A DNA stretch of 64,000 bases, from positions 451,868 through 515,867 of the forward strand of contig NZ_BAYX01000004.1 in the NCBI RefSeq assembly GCF_000696095.1. The letters run 5' to 3'. The notes under the pieces were generated by a model. It was not told the DNA's origin. It ran no database searches and saw nothing but the letters and a program-made list of their open reading frames with translations. Positions 1-8,421 of the stretch are shown here, piece by piece. Source of the DNA: Rhizobium rhizogenes NBRC 13257 (lineage in GTDB: Bacteria; Pseudomonadota; Alphaproteobacteria; Rhizobiales; Rhizobiaceae). The position numbers were made by a program, and so were the translations under genes. Each line of letters starts with the position of its first letter. Position 1 is the first letter of the stretch.

Positions 1-725
1 GGGTTGCTGGCGATGGTTTCTACCAGCAGCTCGTCGCTTGCCTTCTCCGTTTCCTGAACCAGCCGTTCGAAGAAGGAGTCCGGGTCCATGCCCGGCTGGA
101 TCGGCGGCAGGATGCGGACCTTGAAGTGGCCGGGATATTTGCGGAAGGTGCGGCGTGGCCAGAACAGGCCTGGATGCATGGCGACCGCGACGACCGGGAT
201 ATCCAGGTCGCGATACATGCGGGCGATGCCATATTTGTAGACGGGCTCGGCGCCCGGCGGGCGGCGGGTTCCCTCGGGGTAGATGATCAGCTGGCGGCCG
301 GTCGAGAGTTCCTCCCGCGTGCGTTTCAGCACGTCGAACATCACCTTGCCGCGGGCGCTGCGATCGACAGGGATCATGCGTTGCTTTTTCGCATACCAGC
401 CGAACAGCGGAATCCACATCAGCTCGCGCTTCAGAATGTAGACCGGATCGTCGAGATAGGGCAGCAGCGCAAACGTGTCCCAGAAGGACTGGTGCTTCGG
501 CGCGAAGATGTAGCTGCCTTTGGGGATATTCTCCAGGCCTTCGATCTCGAAGGTGGTGCCGACGATTTTTTCCATCAGCCAGACGCTGGATTTTGCCCAG
601 GCCTTGGGGATCGCATAGGCGGCCTTGCGCGGCATCAGGAAATAGATCGGCGTGAGCACGATCATGCGAATGATCAGATTGGCATAAAAGGCGATATTGA
701 ACAGGATCGAACGCAGCGTGATCAT
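1..725 (-). CDS. plsC: 1-acyl-sn-glycerol-3-phosphate acyltransferase (partial, 3' end outside window)
   Basis: Membrane acyltransferase that converts lysophosphatidic acid to phosphatidic acid in phospholipid synthesis. About 241 residues are visible and the frame is still open at base 1, so the C-terminus is missing. The N-terminus has a hydrophobic segment (residues 15-31). The catalytic HX4D motif is seen as HQSFWD at residues 78-83 and the substrate-binding EGTR motif at 151-154, both spaced as in the LPLAT/PlsC family. ATG at 725 has a GGGAAAG ribosome site just upstream; an in-frame TTG lies one codon earlier. It sits downstream of the DUF218 gene on the same strand, 98 bases away. The family assignment is firm; acyl-donor preference cannot be read. 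Confidence 0.93.
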   Translation of the reverse strand, partial: MITLRSILFNIAFYANLIIRMIVLTPIYFLMPRKAAYAIPKAWAKSSVWLMEKIVGTTFEIEGLENIPKGSYIFAPKHQSFWDTFALLPYLDDPVYILKRELMWIPLFGWYAKKQRMIPVDRSARGKVMFDVLKRTREELSTGRQLIIYPEGTRRPPGAEPVYKYGIARMYRDLDIPVVAVAMHPGLFWPRRTFRKYPGHFKVRILPPIQPGMDPDSFFERLVQETEKASDELLVETIASN

Positions 726-823
726 CAAGGCTTTCCCAATACGCCGGCTTCCGCCAGCATTCGAAGCCTTGCCTACACGATTACGCTGTCAATAAAAAGT
801 CGGCCCGCAGGCCACCCGGCATC

Positions 824-1546
824 TCAGTCCGGATCGTCGCTCTGTTCTTGCGAGCGCAGACCAAGCGGACGCCCTAGACCGGTGATATTGCGGGCGCCAG
901 CCAGAAGAACCTTAGCGTATTCATAGATCATGGTACGCAGCGCGTTGGGATCCGTGAACCAGTTCTTGGTCTTGAGGTCGGAATTGACCACCGGATAGGG
1001 AATGAAGTCCGTGGCCGGATCGACATATTTAAGCTCCGCCAGGCTGCGCGGCATATGATAGTTGTTGGTCACCACTAGTATGCTCTTGTAGCCTCTGGCG
1101 TGGATCCATTTCGCCGCCTCGCGGGCATTGCCGATGGTGTCGATGGCGTCGTAGCCGATATCGACACAGCAATTGAAGAGGTTGGCGGGGCTCTGCGTCA
1201 GCTTGCGGATTTGCGACGGCGTCGTCGTCGGATGCGCGCCGGAGATCAGGAGCCGGTTGCCGGCACCGGTGCGCAGCAGCTCCACGGCCTGGTCTATGCG
1301 CTGGTAGCCGCCGGTCAGAACGATAATCGCATCCGCCTTCGGCTCCAGCGGTGGCTTCAACGTGGTGATCGAATCGGCAAAATGCAGGAAGCCGCCGAAA
1401 ACGATAGCGACGAGGAAGACGAAGGCAAAGCCACCCCAGCGCAGAAAACGGCGGAAAAAGCTGCGCCGCACAGGCCTGTCGCTGTGGAAGCGCTCCCACA
1501 ACGATTGAGAACTCACAGCCTTGCGACTCATCAGGTCCATGCTCAT
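824..1546 (-). CDS. YdcF/SanA-like DUF218 membrane protein
   Basis: A 240-residue protein with one transmembrane segment near residues 36-55 followed by a periplasm-facing DUF218 domain: the ADAIIVLTGG start strand, the GNRLLISG strand and the NNYHMPRS segment are typical of the ElyC/SanA/YdcF group, linked to envelope integrity in enterobacteria; the reaction is unknown. It lies between ftsX and plsC on the same strand. In-frame ATGs occur at 1546, 1540 and 1531. A TATAAT hexamer on the minus strand (1555-1560) ends only eight bases before the first ATG, so if it is a real -10 box the mRNA would be nearly leaderless or start at a later ATG. Family confidence is high, role unknown. Confidence 0.85.
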   Translation of the reverse strand: MSMDLMSRKAVSSQSLWERFHSDRPVRRSFFRRFLRWGGFAFVFLVAIVFGGFLHFADSITTLKPPLEPKADAIIVLTGGYQRIDQAVELLRTGAGNRLLISGAHPTTTPSQIRKLTQSPANLFNCCVDIGYDAIDTIGNAREAAKWIHARGYKSILVVTNNYHMPRSLAELKYVDPATDFIPYPVVNSDLKTKNWFTDPNALRTMIYEYAKVLLAGARNITGLGRPLGLRSQEQSDDPD

Positions 1547-1615
1547 GATTCGTTATTATACCCGAAATGCGGCAAGGAACGGGCCATTGAACCGTAAAAA
1601 ATAACTACCAAAGCG

Positions 1616-2662
1616 TCAATTCTGTACATTTTCGGCCCTTCCTGGGTCGGAACGAACCAAATCGATCTCGTCGATCGTACGCATGACGGTGAAGCGCGCC
1701 GTGACCGTGGTGAGCAAGGCTATGATGAGCATGGTCGCGAGAATGCCAAGATAGCCCAGAGTACCGACCGAGAACGTACCGAAGAGGGCGGTCGCCTGAT
1801 CGGTCTGCGGCGTGGCGATCGTGCTTCGTTGCAGAAGGCCGGCGGTGGCGAAGAACAGGGCGGCAAGCGCGCTGCCAGCGGCGGAGCCCTTCAGGCTGAT
1901 CTTCAAAAAATGCTTCTGGAACTCGTTGGCGACGAAAGTACTCTCGGCGCCGACGAAATGCAGCACCTCGACAATGTGACGGTTGCCCGAGAGCGCGCCG
2001 CGGGTGGCGAAGACAACGGTCAGCACCATGGCGGTGAAGACCAGCAGCAGGATGCCGGTGCCGATGAGGACGGTGGTGTGCGCCATCGAGACCAGCCGGT
2101 CGACCCAGGTGCGATGGTCGTCCAGCGTCGCCTGCGGAATCTCTCCTTTGAGGAGGCTGCGCATCGCCTCGAAATCCGGCGGGTGCGTCTCGTCGATGGT
2201 GATGATCACTAGGCGTGGGACGGGCAGTTCCTTAAGGTCGAGGCCGGAGCCGAGCCAGGGCTCGAGCAGGCGGGCGGTCGCCGCCTCGTCGACGATCTGG
2301 CCGCTCTTTGTGCCGACGAAGCCAAGCGCGATATCGCGGGCGCTGATAAGCGCCTTGTCCATGTCGAGATTGTCGTCCGGCTTGATCTGGATGGTGATCT
2401 CGCGGGCGATCTGGCTCTCCCAGCTCGCCGCCGTCGAGCGCACCATGCTGACGGCGCCGAGCGTCAGGCAGGCGAGGAACGCCATGATGGCGATGACGAC
2501 GATCAGCGCATTGCCCTGGATGTTGGAGGAGGGCACGATCGGCCCTGTCGGGCGCACGCGCATCTCCGGCCGTCTCTTCTCGGGCGGCGTGGTCGTGGGT
2601 CTTTGCGTGTTGCCAGCAGCCCTCGCATTGGCGGGGCTCCTGCGGGGTGTGGGCTCAGTCAT
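1616..2662 (-). CDS. ftsX: Cell division protein FtsX
   Basis: Membrane subunit of the FtsEX ABC-type complex, which controls peptidoglycan hydrolysis at the septum. The 348 residues begin with a charged, proline-rich cytoplasmic stretch of about 50 residues, then a first membrane segment (about 52-74), an extracytoplasmic domain, and three C-terminal membrane segments around 195-220, 255-275 and 300-325. This is the FtsX four-TM layout. Its start overlaps the 3' end of ftsE by eight bases, so the two are translationally coupled. The long N-terminal tail is common in alphaproteobacterial FtsX. Identification rests on topology and linkage to ftsE. Confidence 0.92.
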   Translation of the reverse strand: MTEPTPRRSPANARAAGNTQRPTTTPPEKRRPEMRVRPTGPIVPSSNIQGNALIVVIAIMAFLACLTLGAVSMVRSTAASWESQIAREITIQIKPDDNLDMDKALISARDIALGFVGTKSGQIVDEAATARLLEPWLGSGLDLKELPVPRLVIITIDETHPPDFEAMRSLLKGEIPQATLDDHRTWVDRLVSMAHTTVLIGTGILLLVFTAMVLTVVFATRGALSGNRHIVEVLHFVGAESTFVANEFQKHFLKISLKGSAAGSALAALFFATAGLLQRSTIATPQTDQATALFGTFSVGTLGYLGILATMLIIALLTTVTARFTVMRTIDEIDLVRSDPGRAENVQN

Positions 2663-3314
2663 AGATATCGAGATGCCCTCCCGACAGGATCATGCGCCGG
2701 GCTTCGACCTGATCCATCAACGTCAGGTCGTGCGTGGCGATGACGACGGCCGTGCCGAGGCGATTGAGCTCGAGAAACAGGTTGAGCAGTCGTCGCGCCA
2801 TCGGCGGATCGACATTGCCGGTCGGCTCGTCGGCAAGCAGGATTTCCGGCCGGTCGATCAGCGCGCGGGCGATGGCGGCGCGCTGCTTCTCGCCGCCCGA
2901 CAGAACCGGCGGCAGCACATTGATGCGCTCGCCGAGACCGACCCATTTCAGCAATTCCAGCACGTCGTTGCGATAGGAGCTCTCGTCCTTGCCGCGCACA
3001 CGAAGGGGAAGGGCGACGTTCTCATAGGTCGTCAGATGGTCGAGCAGACGGAAATCCTGAAAGACGATGCCGACGCGACGGCGCAACAGCGGTAGCTCGT
3101 TGCGCGGGATCGAGGAGATTTCGCGGTCGAACATGCGGATCAGCCCGCGGGTCGGCTGCAGCGACATAAACAGCAGGCGCAGCAAGGTCGTCTTGCCGGC
3201 GCCGGAGGGGCCTGTCAGGAACTGGAACGATTTCTTCGGAATGTCGAAGGTCAGGTCGCGGAGGATTTCCGGACCCATGCCATAGCGCAAACCGACGTTC
3301 TCAAAATGGATCAA
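2655..3314 (-). CDS. ftsE: Cell division ATP-binding protein FtsE
   Basis: ATPase of the FtsEX complex. The 219-residue protein has a complete ABC cassette: Walker A GPSGAGKT at 35-42, Q-loop glutamine at 86, signature LSGGE at 138-142, Walker B ILLADE at 158-163 and an H-loop in VVIATHD. Length fits FtsE (about 220 residues). It heads the cluster ftsE-ftsX-DUF218-plsC on the minus strand. The upstream region (3315-3524) is divergent to the next gene and contains two GTTAAC hexamers seven bases apart (3355-3373), a possible regulator site not assigned here. Confidence 0.95.
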   Translation of the reverse strand: MIHFENVGLRYGMGPEILRDLTFDIPKKSFQFLTGPSGAGKTTLLRLLFMSLQPTRGLIRMFDREISSIPRNELPLLRRRVGIVFQDFRLLDHLTTYENVALPLRVRGKDESSYRNDVLELLKWVGLGERINVLPPVLSGGEKQRAAIARALIDRPEILLADEPTGNVDPPMARRLLNLFLELNRLGTAVVIATHDLTLMDQVEARRMILSGGHLDIYD

Positions 3315-3524
3315 CGGGCAGTCCAGTCTTCCGCGGTGTTCAATCAGGCGACTTGTTAACCAATTGCGTTAACGGACGGTAAATTTTGCTGGGAAGGCGC
3401 CCCATTCATGGCGGTCTTTGCGAAGCATTAACCATTAAAATTTACGACTGGGCAGGATTCGTTTCAATGCCCAGAATTCAGATGGGCGTGGAAACCATGT
3501 GGATCACCGGAAAGGGAGGTCGTC

Positions 3525-4175
3525 ATGGGTGCTTTTCGCCACCGTCGGCAGCAGGCGGGGCTGGTCTATGACCTGCTTCCGCCCGAACGCGCAGCGGCTT
3601 CGCAACTATCCCATCGTTTCGGATCGAAGCCGGATATTGTCGACGCCGAGTTCGTGACCGTTATTCCCGGCCGCGCCAACGGCAATCACGAGAAGGGCAG
3701 CCGCGCAAGACCGCAGCCCCGGCCGGCTCCGGGGGCCGTTCACGTTCGCGCGATGACAGGCTTGCGTCTTGCCGAGGGATGGCTGCAGCGGGCATCGCGG
3801 CGCAGTTTCGTGGCGCTGATCGCAGCGCTCGCGATCTTGGTTTTCGGTCTTGCCGGCGGCTTTTCCGGATTGTCCGGCACGCCGGCGCAGGCAACGTCGG
3901 AACCGCTGCAATTTACTCATGTGACGCTGACGCCGCGCGACGAGAACGGCATGCGGGTGCTGACCGTCAACGGCATCATCGAGAACCAGACAGGCGCCAC
4001 GCTGACAGTGTCGCCGGTGCGCGCCGATATCTTCTCCGGCGATCAGTTGCTGACCAGCGTCGTGGTGAACCCGCCCGTGGACCGTATAGGGCCGCATGAA
4101 AGCCGTGGTTTTTCTACCAGATTGCAGCATCCCGGTGGAAAAACGCCGGATGTTCGGCTTTCCTTCATGCCTTAG
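3525..4175 (+). CDS. Hypothetical membrane-anchored protein with DUF3426-like C-terminal domain
   Basis: A 216-residue protein with a basic, low-complexity N-terminal half, one membrane segment at about 94-113, and an extracytoplasmic C-terminal domain (130-216) predicted to be beta-rich. Residues LTVNGIIENQTG resemble the core of DUF3426/FxLYD domains found on MJ0042 zinc-ribbon proteins, but I see no CxxC zinc ribbon here or in any upstream frame. ATG at 3525 follows a GGGAGG ribosome site. The gene is divergent from ftsE and upstream of hpt; I infer an envelope role only from topology. Confidence 0.7.
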   Translation: MGAFRHRRQQAGLVYDLLPPERAAASQLSHRFGSKPDIVDAEFVTVIPGRANGNHEKGSRARPQPRPAPGAVHVRAMTGLRLAEGWLQRASRRSFVALIAALAILVFGLAGGFSGLSGTPAQATSEPLQFTHVTLTPRDENGMRVLTVNGIIENQTGATLTVSPVRADIFSGDQLLTSVVVNPPVDRIGPHESRGFSTRLQHPGGKTPDVRLSFMP

Positions 4176-4263
4176 GGGGTGTGTCGGCTCTTGTGATTGT
4201 GCTACGGGCTAGGGCTTGATCAGCGGACAAGTGCCGCAGCACAGCCATGGAGCATGCCAATCA

Positions 4264-4812
4264 ATGCCTGTCGTACGCGGGAAGAATATCGAGCCGCTTT
4301 TCACCGCCGAGCAGATCGCCGAGCGTAACAAGGTTTTGGCGGCGCAGATCGCCAGCGGGCCGACGAAGGATCTCCTCGTCATCGCCATCCTCAAGGGCTC
4401 GTTCATTTTCGCGGCCGACCTGCTGCGTGCGCTGCACGACACCGGGCTTGCACCGGAAGTCGAATTCATCACGCTCTCGAGCTACGGCGCGGGCACGACG
4501 TCCCAGGGCGTTCGCATCGTCAAGGACATCGACAGCGACGTTAGGGATCGCGACGTGCTGTTGGTCGACGATATCCTGGAATCCGGTCGGACCCTGCGTT
4601 TCGCCAAGGAACTGCTCTATGAGCGCGGCGCCCGCAACGTCTCGCTCGCCGTGCTGCTCGATAAGAGCGTCAAGCGCCAGGAAGAGCTGGAGGCCGATTA
4701 TGTCGGCTTCGAATGCCCCGATTATTTCGTCGTCGGCTATGGCATGGATGTCGCCTATGCCTTCCGCGAGCTACCCTTCGTGGGCGTTGTGACCGGCGAC
4801 GCCGGCGAATAG
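4264..4812 (+). CDS. hpt: Hypoxanthine phosphoribosyltransferase
   Basis: Purine salvage enzyme that makes IMP or GMP from hypoxanthine or guanine and PRPP. The PRPP-binding motif is seen as VLLVDDILESGRT, and the active-site loop as SSYGAGTTSQG. The Lys-Gly pair in LKGSFIF fits the type I PRTase pyrophosphate loop. I prefer ATG 4264 (182 residues, MPVVRGKN) because an upstream in-frame start at 4216 adds 16 unconserved-looking residues and lacks a ribosome site. Not obviously in an operon: 88 bases after the membrane protein and 180 bases before cpdR. Confidence 0.93.
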   Translation: MPVVRGKNIEPLFTAEQIAERNKVLAAQIASGPTKDLLVIAILKGSFIFAADLLRALHDTGLAPEVEFITLSSYGAGTTSQGVRIVKDIDSDVRDRDVLLVDDILESGRTLRFAKELLYERGARNVSLAVLLDKSVKRQEELEADYVGFECPDYFVVGYGMDVAYAFRELPFVGVVTGDAGE

Positions 4813-4992
4813 CTTTGGTTCGTGGGGCGCCGATTCCAGGTTAATCCGGCGCTCCGACAGACTGTCTCAATATGCTCCAGCGATGACGAACCGTTAACCA
4901 CGGGACGGGATTGCACCTCCGTCGTTTACCGATCGCAAACGGAATTCTGGTGATTTCGATCTCGGAACATGACGGACCACGGAGCATAGACC

Positions 4993-5352
4993 ATGGCAAG
5001 AATTCTGATCACGGAAGACGAGGACTCTCTTCGCACCTTTGTCGCCCGGGCGCTGCGCCTGGATGGCCACGAGACTGAAGAGGCGGCCGACGGCGCCGAA
5101 GGTCTGGAAAAACTGAAGCAGGGCGTCTACGACCTGCTGCTCTCCGATATCCGCATGCCGGTGATGGACGGCATCGAGCTGGCGCACCAGGCGGCCTCGA
5201 CCTGCCCCGGTATGAAGATCCTGCTGATGACCGGTTATGCCGAGCAGCGCGAACGTGCCGACGACCTCATGGAAAAGATCGTCGATGTCGTCTCCAAACC
5301 CTTCGCTCTGCCGGATATCCGCAAGGCGGTTGCCCGCGCTCTGGCAGCCTGA
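4993..5352 (+). CDS. cpdR: Single-domain response regulator CpdR
   Basis: CpdR is a receiver-only protein that, when unphosphorylated, directs ClpXP to the cell pole and promotes CtrA and PdeA degradation in Caulobacter; in Sinorhizobium CpdR1 controls the cell cycle and bacteroid differentiation. The 119 residues are one receiver domain: acidic pocket EDED at 8-11, phosphoacceptor Asp52 in SDIRMP, switch Thr in MTGYAEQR and the conserved Lys in SKPF. The length and the TGYAEQRERA segment match CpdR rather than a generic CheY. No output domain follows. ATG 4993 is preceded by GGAGCATAGACC. Confidence 0.92.
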   Translation: MARILITEDEDSLRTFVARALRLDGHETEEAADGAEGLEKLKQGVYDLLLSDIRMPVMDGIELAHQAASTCPGMKILLMTGYAEQRERADDLMEKIVDVVSKPFALPDIRKAVARALAA

Positions 5353-5404
5353 TCGGCGCTATCGAAGGGGGGCCTTCGCCTACAGTGGCGAAGGCGATAC
5401 AAGC

Positions 5405-8164
5405 CTACTGCCTCATATCGAGCAGGCGTTCCAGATAGTTCCGTTCGTCGGACAGTGACGGATTGTTGCTCAGGCGCTCGCGGATGGCGTCGAGAATTTC
5501 ACGGGCGCGCTGCGCATCGATGATTTTCGGTATTTTGTTCTCGTTCGTTTCATCGAATATTCCGGGGGGGCCGTCGCGCAGACGGCCAAGTGGGTCGCGG
5601 CCGTTCTGGTTGCCCTGGCCGGCCTGACCTTGCTGTTGGCCCTGGCCTTGGCCCTGCTGTTGCATCTGCGCCATGAGCTGGTTCATCATATCGCGCGTGC
5701 CCTTGCGCAGAGCGTCGAGCGCACGGCCCTGGCCTTGCACGGCGGTCTCGCCATTGCCCTGGCCGAGCTCGCCGGCCGCACCCTTCATCTCCTGCTGCGC
5801 CTTGCCGTAATTCTGGTTCGGCTTCATGCCCATGGAGCCGAGTTCCTTTTGCAGCTCGCCGAGTTGTTTTCCGAGATCATCCTGCTGCTGGCGCAATTGC
5901 TTAAGCGCATCGCGCAACTGGTCGGCGGTCATCCCGTCCGTCTCGTTGTCGCCCTGCTTCTGACCCGGCTGCTGCTGGCCCTGCTGGTTCTGGCCCGGCC
6001 GCTGGTTCTGGTCCTGCTGACCCATGTCCGGCTGCTGCGGATCGTCCAGACCCGGCATCGGCTGGTTGAGCGCGTCGTCGCCGTCCTCGTTGGGATCGCC
6101 GCGCTGCATGCGGTCGCGCATGGTCTGGTCGAGCTTGAAGGTCTGCTCCATCAGTTTCTGCTGGTCGCGCAGGATGCGGCCGAGCTTGTCCATCTGCTGG
6201 CGCATCTTGTCGTTTGCCTGGCCCTGCTGCTGGTTCTGGTCACGTTGCGGGCGGCCTGCCTGCAGGTTGTTCATCATCTGCTGCAGCTCGGACAGCATCT
6301 GCTGTGCCGCCTGGCGGTTGCCGGAGCGGGCAAGATTCTCGATCTGGTCCATCATCCGCTGCAAATCCTGCTGGCGCAGGATATTGGCCGACTTCTGGTT
6401 GGGCTGCGCCGGCATGTTCTTCATGCGCTCGGCGAGCTCCTTCATATAGTCGCCCATCGCCTTGCGCAGCTCATCCATCAATTTCTTGATTTCCGCGTCG
6501 GGCGCATTGCGCTGTAGGGCATCGGAGAGCTTCTGCTGCGCGTCGCGGAGCGCCTTCTCCGCGTCGGTCAGCTGTGCGTCTTCCATGCCGAGCGCGATCT
6601 GCCAGAGATAGTCGGCAGTATCCTTCAACGCGGCATCGCCGCCGGCGAGCTTCATGCGCGTCAGTGCCGATTTGATCAGCAGGTAATTGCCGAGATCGGG
6701 GATCGTCTCGTCCGGACGGATCGTCAGCGACTTGTTGAGTTCGATCGCCTCCGGCATCTTGCGGGTATCGAGCGCGAAAACCTGACGTTCCTCGGCGACG
6801 GCGGCGGCGAGCGGCTGGCCGAAGTTGCGCGAGGGCAGGGTCATCTCATAGGGCGCGCTGCGGCCGGTCTGGCCGGCGCCGTCGCGTGCGACGAGGGTGA
6901 TGTGCACCTTCTTGCCGGCAAGCGGATCCTGCGTCAGATCGCGGCTCGTCAGTCCCTTGCCGTCACGGCGGTCGCGACGCGAGATCTCCAGCTTGTATTC
7001 CGGTAGGCCATAGAGCGGGGTGGCCTGCGGATCGGCATCGACGGGCATGATCTCGGCACGGGCTTCCTCGACGCCATAATCGTCCTTCACCTTGAAGCCG
7101 ATTTCGAGCGAGCCGTTGGCGGTGGCATGCGGAATGCCGTCGAAGGCGATTTCCGGTGGCTTGTCGACGACGACATTGAAGGACCAGGACTTGCCGTTGA
7201 CCGTCAGTTTGCCGCCCTTTTCCAGCTTCTGCACATGGGTGCGAGCAACCATTGCAGCCGTGCCGGGCGCCGCGGGCGGCGAAGCGGTGTCGGCGACGGG
7301 TTGCGCGGTGGGCGCGGTCGTATCGCCATTTGCCGGTGCCTGCTTGCCGGCGTCGGCGACCTGTTCGGGGATTTCGGTGCTGGTGTCGCTGTCGGCGGGC
7401 TTGAACAGCGCTTTCTCATCCGCGGAGGCGCCGGTGACGCGCACGGTGAGCTCGGAGAATTGCGGGACGTTGACGCTGTCGCCGGCGTTGGCGGCATTGC
7501 CGGTCAGGTAGATCGGCGCTTCGCCGGTGTAATAGGGCGGCGTCACCCAGGCGTCGACGCGGACATCAGGATTGTTCGACGTGATGGCAGGCGCGAGGAA
7601 GGCATCGCTCAGCGAGCCGCCGCTGTTGGACATGGAGAAGCTGAAAGCCGTCACCAGCAGCAGCGCCGGAATGGTGCGCAGCGCAAAGCGGTCGTAGCGG
7701 GCAATATCCGGGCGGGGGAAGCCGGCGTCCAGCGCCGCGATGCGCGCCGCCATGCGGGTCTGGTGCTCCCGCCACAGCGCCCGGGCAAAGGGCGTGTCGA
7801 AAGCCGGCTCGTCTTCCTGCACGGTGACCGGCTGGTGGGGGAGACCGTTGCGCTCCTCCAGCATCCGGTCGGCTTCACCGACGGTCGGCCAGCGCAGGCG
7901 GCGGAAGGGGAAGCAGGCGGCTGCGAAGGTGATGGCAAACGCAGCAAGCAAGGCTAGGCGCAGCATATCCGGCGCGATGCGGAATATGCCGAACCAGGCG
8001 GCCGAAAGGAAAAGGGCAAGGATCGATAGCGGTAGCAGCAGCAGGGGCAGGATCTGCTCGCACACCAGCACCAGCCGTGCGAAGAGACGTTTGACCGCAA
8101 CCAGCCGTGCCAGCGCCGGACGGCTGGCGAAAGCGCCCTTCTTGGGGTTGCTTGGGCTGGTCAT
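5405..8164 (-). CDS. DUF4175 (TIGR02302) family membrane protein
   Basis: A 919-residue protein of a family confined largely to Alphaproteobacteria, function unknown. It opens with two hydrophobic segments near residues 35-60 and 66-86, a third near 165-180, a periplasmic middle region with PVDAD and VDKPPEIAFDG strands, and then a long helical region that is extremely Gln/Asp/Asn/Met rich (about 560-880), with runs such as QQQGQGQG. The low-complexity tail is probably coiled or disordered. It is downstream of lysA on the same strand with a 249-base gap. The reverse strand shows a long Leu-rich open frame here which is a composition shadow. Confidence 0.85.
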   Translation of the reverse strand: MTSPSNPKKGAFASRPALARLVAVKRLFARLVLVCEQILPLLLLPLSILALFLSAAWFGIFRIAPDMLRLALLAAFAITFAAACFPFRRLRWPTVGEADRMLEERNGLPHQPVTVQEDEPAFDTPFARALWREHQTRMAARIAALDAGFPRPDIARYDRFALRTIPALLLVTAFSFSMSNSGGSLSDAFLAPAITSNNPDVRVDAWVTPPYYTGEAPIYLTGNAANAGDSVNVPQFSELTVRVTGASADEKALFKPADSDTSTEIPEQVADAGKQAPANGDTTAPTAQPVADTASPPAAPGTAAMVARTHVQKLEKGGKLTVNGKSWSFNVVVDKPPEIAFDGIPHATANGSLEIGFKVKDDYGVEEARAEIMPVDADPQATPLYGLPEYKLEISRRDRRDGKGLTSRDLTQDPLAGKKVHITLVARDGAGQTGRSAPYEMTLPSRNFGQPLAAAVAEERQVFALDTRKMPEAIELNKSLTIRPDETIPDLGNYLLIKSALTRMKLAGGDAALKDTADYLWQIALGMEDAQLTDAEKALRDAQQKLSDALQRNAPDAEIKKLMDELRKAMGDYMKELAERMKNMPAQPNQKSANILRQQDLQRMMDQIENLARSGNRQAAQQMLSELQQMMNNLQAGRPQRDQNQQQGQANDKMRQQMDKLGRILRDQQKLMEQTFKLDQTMRDRMQRGDPNEDGDDALNQPMPGLDDPQQPDMGQQDQNQRPGQNQQGQQQPGQKQGDNETDGMTADQLRDALKQLRQQQDDLGKQLGELQKELGSMGMKPNQNYGKAQQEMKGAAGELGQGNGETAVQGQGRALDALRKGTRDMMNQLMAQMQQQGQGQGQQQGQAGQGNQNGRDPLGRLRDGPPGIFDETNENKIPKIIDAQRAREILDAIRERLSNNPSLSDERNYLERLLDMRQ

Positions 8165-8373
8165 CGGTCCGGTTTTCTCCCCGATCTGACGTGGATGGCT
8201 ATCTGCCCATTGGAAATGGCGGGGCGTCTCACACGCCCAAGTTTACAGCGCCCGGCGAGACGCCTGTCATGGAAAGATAACATTCTTTGTGGCGAAGACG
8301 AGAGCAAGCGGCGCCAAAGGCCATTTTTTCGTCGGATTTCGCTTAAACGTGATTAAGCCGCGCGATGAAGCCG

Positions 8374-8421
8374 GCGCATAATCCTGTCCGAAAATCGATT
8401 CCGACTTTCGGGGTTATGCGC
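8374..8421. repeat. Palindromic rhizobial repeat overlapping the lysA stop codon
   Basis: An imperfect inverted repeat: GCGCATAATCC at the left and GGGTTATGCGC at the right, with a second inner pair (TCCGAAAATCG / CGACTTTCGGG). It resembles the short palindromes scattered in Rhizobium and Mesorhizobium intergenic DNA. The right arm runs into lysA: the TAA stop of lysA (8414-8416) and its final Ala codon are part of the repeat. It may also act as the lysA terminator. The rest of the 8165-8413 gap shows no other feature. Confidence 0.7.

Noticed and set aside
5630..6517. Leu/His-rich plus-strand frame inside the DUF4175 gene
   Set aside because: Composed of complements of CAG/CTG-type Gln codons in the low-complexity tail; not a protein.
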